A DNA stretch of 7,639 nucleotides, taken from contig JBLNBU010000178.1 of NCBI GenBank assembly GCA_050260215.1, forward strand, positions 1 to 7,639, given 5' to 3'. The DNA comes from JBLNBU01 sp050260215 (GTDB lineage: Bacteria > Pseudomonadota > Alphaproteobacteria > Rhodospirillales > Magnetospirillaceae). Shown in pieces: positions 5,891 to 7,639 of this stretch. The stretch's first letter is position 1. Each line of letters begins with the position of its first letter. A program made the position numbers and the translations under genes. The notes below the pieces were generated by a model, which was not told the DNA's origin, did not search any database, and worked only from the letters and a program-made list of their open reading frames with translations.

Positions 5891-6576
5891 TCCGCGCCCT
5901 CCTTGGCGGTCTTCTGGAATTCGGCGCGCAGGCGGTGGACCGGTTCGCCGGTGAAGACGCCGCTCAGCTTGTAGTGGTCGTGCACGCCCTTGGCCTTGCC
6001 GCCGGCGCGGACCGCTTTGTCGAAGTCGAAGGCGTATTTGGCGTCGACCGCCGGAGTGAACGGGCTGTGGGCAACCTTGCCGGCGCCCGCGCCGTGGCAC
6101 TGGGCACAGGCCTTCTCGTAGTCGAAGGTCTGGCCGGCCTCGACCAGGGTCTTGCGGGGCGTGCTTTCGCCGCCGCGCTTGAACCGGGCCTCGGCGTCGC
6201 CGTGCTCCTTCTTGAACAGGCTGCCGGCGCCGTGGCAGGACTCGCAGCCGACCACGGCCAGGACCTTGGCCTGGGCCGGCGGCATGCCCGGATCATACCC
6301 GCCGGGCTCGCCGTACCCGGTGGTGTGGCACCCCAGGCAGTTGGCGTCGGCGGTGTAGTCCTTGGCCGGGTCCAGCTTGGCCTTGGCCTTGGCCTCGGTG
6401 CGCATTTGCGGCTTGAGCAGGTCGAAGGCCTTGGCGTGGGCGGTCGCCTGCCAGGCCTCGCCCTGGAGGTCATGGCACTTGCTGCACACCTTCGGCCCCT
6501 CGAAGGTCGGCTTGTCCGCTGCCTGGGCGGCCATGGCCGCGACGGCCAGCGCCGCGGCTAGGATCAGGGTCTTCAT
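5887..6576 (-). CDS. pcrC: Periplasmic tetraheme cytochrome c (PcrC)
   Basis: Soluble multihaem cytochrome of 229 residues, thought to carry electrons between the quinol dehydrogenase and PcrAB. A Sec signal peptide (cleavage probably after AAQA, residue 19) precedes four CxxCH sites: CSKCH 31-35, CLGCH 80-84, CESCH 111-115 and CAQCH 157-161. The arrangement resembles the cytochrome c554 family to which PcrC proteins are assigned. Extra histidines (for example H47, H125, H170, H199, H201, H214) could be distal haem ligands. The middle is lysine/alanine-rich. It begins 13 nt after the pcrB stop, with GAGGGG upstream of the ATG at 6576, and overlaps pcrD by 4 nt. Haem number is certain from the motifs; the electron-transfer role is inferred from family and context. 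Confidence 0.9.
   Translation of the reverse strand: MKTLILAAALAVAAMAAQAADKPTFEGPKVCSKCHDLQGEAWQATAHAKAFDLLKPQMRTEAKAKAKLDPAKDYTADANCLGCHTTGYGEPGGYDPGMPPAQAKVLAVVGCESCHGAGSLFKKEHGDAEARFKRGGESTPRKTLVEAGQTFDYEKACAQCHGAGAGKVAHSPFTPAVDAKYAFDFDKAVRAGGKAKGVHDHYKLSGVFTGEPVHRLRAEFQKTAKEGAE
5898..5904 (-). promoter_or_regulatory. Ribosome binding site deciding the pcrD start
   Basis: AAGGAGG inside the end of pcrC sits 7 nt before the pcrD ATG at 5890. Together with the ATGA overlap it points to translational coupling and rules against the longer upstream-open frame. Confidence 0.75.
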
Positions 6577-6589
6577 GGTTCCCCACCCC

Positions 6590-7591
6590 TCACATGGACG
6601 CGATCATCATGTCGGCGCTACGCATGCCGATCATGGTGTCCATCAGATCCGAGGCGCCGCCGGCCATCTTGCGGGCCCGCTCGGCGCGCAGCAGCGCCAG
6701 GGCGGAGCCGACCTCGGCGCCGAACAACGACTCGAGGTAGGCGAGCGGGATCTTGGCCTGGCCGGTGGGCAGCCCCTGGGCGTCCTCCATCATCGGCCCG
6801 AAGGCCGGCGGAACGTAGAAGACGTTGGGCTTGGTGCCCTTCTCCGGGTAGAGCGGCAGGGCCACCTTGAACACGTTGACCAGCTTGAACACAGAACTCT
6901 TCTGGTCGTCCATGAAGCCGACATGCATGGCGCGGCCGGCGCACTGGGCGACGCAGGCCGAGGCCACCCCCTTCTCGATGCGCGGATAGCAGCCGATGCA
7001 CTTGTTGCCCTTGAGGTCGGCCTGGTTGAGGAAGCTCTTGCCGTAGGGGCAGGCCTCGACGCAGGAGCCGGTTCCCTTGCACTTGTCGAGATTGATGACG
7101 TTGATGCCGTCCTGGGCGCGCCGGTAGATGGCGTCGTTGGGGCAGGCTTCCAGGCAGGCCGGCTGCGAGCAGTGGTTGCACATGCGCGGCAGGAAGAAAT
7201 AGTGGTTGTTGGGATAGGCGCCGGCGCCCTGCTCCTCGTCCCAGTTGGGGGCGTTGCGCGGGGTCGGGCTGGGCCGCGCGCGCTCGTGCTTGCCCTCGAA
7301 CAGCCGGCCCTCGTAGTCGAAGTCGAAGGGCTGGCCGTAATCGGCGCCGGTCGGGCGCTTGCCCTTCTGCAGCTCGCCGTCCTTGTAGCCGCCGCCCTTG
7401 GCGGTCCAGTTGCGCGGATAGCCCTGGCCGGGCGCGGTCTCGACGTTGCGCCAGTACATGAAGGCCTGGCCGGGATGGCCGGTCCACAGCCGCTTGCAGG
7501 CCACCGTGCAGGTCTGGCAGCCGATGCACTTGTTCAGGTCGATGACGAAGGCGATCTGCCGCTGGGGCATGGACATCGCTTTGGTGGTCAT
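6590..7591 (-). CDS. pcrB: Perchlorate reductase beta subunit, four-cluster iron-sulfur protein
   Basis: Electron-transfer subunit of the periplasmic perchlorate reductase, moving electrons from a cytochrome c to the molybdenum subunit PcrA. It has 333 residues, the length I recall for PcrB. Four cysteine groups are visible: C22/C25/C28/C32 (DLNKCIGCQTCTVACK), C138/C141/C146/C150 (MCNHCSQPACLEACPN), C171/C177/C181 (CKGTGSCVEACPYGK) and C198/C201/C213/C217. The third group has T174 where a second cysteine would sit, so that cluster is probably [3Fe-4S], as in NarH-type proteins. There is no signal peptide; such subunits are exported bound to the Tat-bearing alpha subunit. AGGAGAG 7 nt upstream supports the ATG at 7591. 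Close relatives are ClrB, SerB, DdhB, EbdB and NarH; adjacency to pcrC, pcrD and cld makes PcrB the best assignment. Confidence 0.92.
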   Translation of the reverse strand: MTTKAMSMPQRQIAFVIDLNKCIGCQTCTVACKRLWTGHPGQAFMYWRNVETAPGQGYPRNWTAKGGGYKDGELQKGKRPTGADYGQPFDFDYEGRLFEGKHERARPSPTPRNAPNWDEEQGAGAYPNNHYFFLPRMCNHCSQPACLEACPNDAIYRRAQDGINVINLDKCKGTGSCVEACPYGKSFLNQADLKGNKCIGCYPRIEKGVASACVAQCAGRAMHVGFMDDQKSSVFKLVNVFKVALPLYPEKGTKPNVFYVPPAFGPMMEDAQGLPTGQAKIPLAYLESLFGAEVGSALALLRAERARKMAGGASDLMDTMIGMRSADMMIASM

Positions 7592-7607
7592 GTCGCAACT
7601 CTCCTGT

Positions 7608-7639
7608 TCACGGATCCTTTGGGGGCGGCGGCGGGCGGG
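7608..7639 (-). CDS. pcrA: Possible C-terminal codons of perchlorate reductase alpha subunit
   Basis: PcrB is expected to follow PcrA directly. One minus-strand frame reads RPPPPPKDP and stops at a TGA at 7608-7610, leaving a 16-nt gap to the pcrB ATG. A second frame (PPAAAPKGSVNRRVAT) would instead end in an ATGA overlap with pcrB at 7588-7590. Only about ten codons are visible, so neither the gene nor the frame can be proven here; the call rests on conserved pcrAB order. Confidence 0.35.
   Translation of the reverse strand, partial: RPPPPPKDP

Noticed and set aside
5935..6561. Plus-strand open frame of 208 codons opposite pcrC
   Set aside because: The opposite strand has four CxxCH motifs and a signal peptide; this frame is Gly/Leu/Ala-rich shadow sequence.
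4663..7591. Reading the cluster as a nitrate, selenate or DMS respiration operon (NarH/SerB/DdhB plus NapC)
   Set aside because: The individual families allow it, but a catalytically complete lineage I chlorite dismutase in the same run and the PcrB-like length and blocks point to (per)chlorate.
7621..7639. GC-only repeat-like run at the right edge
   Set aside because: It is short, at the window boundary, and explained by proline or alanine codons of the upstream gene.

Overview
The window carries most of a (per)chlorate-respiration gene cluster from a GC-rich proteobacterium. The call rests on a chlorite dismutase with every expected active-site residue, encoded in the same gene run as a perchlorate-reductase-type iron-sulfur subunit, two tetraheme cytochromes, a TorD-like chaperone and a periplasmic methionine sulfoxide reductase. 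High GC and strong third-position G/C bias fit an alphaproteobacterium of the Magnetospirillum/Azospirillum kind, but this is inference; betaproteobacteria carry related islands.

Layout: (1) 1-1244, minus strand: the 5' two thirds of a membrane histidine kinase (pcrS-like), cut by the window edge just after its H-box. (2) 1245-1386: divergent intergenic region with a good sigma-54 -24/-12 promoter facing right, a mirrored near-copy facing left and an overlapping palindromic motif. (3) 1387-2766, plus strand: an NtrC-family sigma-54 activator (pcrR-like). (4) 2767-2805: short convergent gap with an 8-bp inverted repeat and a 12-bp direct repeat. (5) 2806-7639, minus strand: one compact run in the order pcrA (last codons only, tentative), pcrB, pcrC, pcrD, pcrQ, cld, msrP. 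Gaps from pcrB to cld are 13, -4, 4 and 35 nt, then 52 nt holding a strong hairpin before msrP. No stretch over 300 bases lacks a gene; no tRNA, rRNA, insertion sequence or CRISPR array is visible.

How the genes work together (family knowledge plus inference): PcrQ takes electrons from the quinol pool and passes them, probably through PcrC, to the periplasmic PcrAB reductase, which reduces perchlorate and chlorate to chlorite. PcrD helps mature PcrA. Cld splits chlorite into chloride and O2. Hypochlorite leaking from this chemistry oxidises methionines, which MsrP repairs. PcrS and PcrR probably switch the system on through sigma-54 promoters.

The most interesting points are a methionine-rich tail just after the Cld signal peptide, partly built from a tandem DNA repeat, together with msrP placed directly behind cld. 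This suggests a hypochlorite sink built into Cld itself. The control region between pcrS and pcrR also deserves attention.
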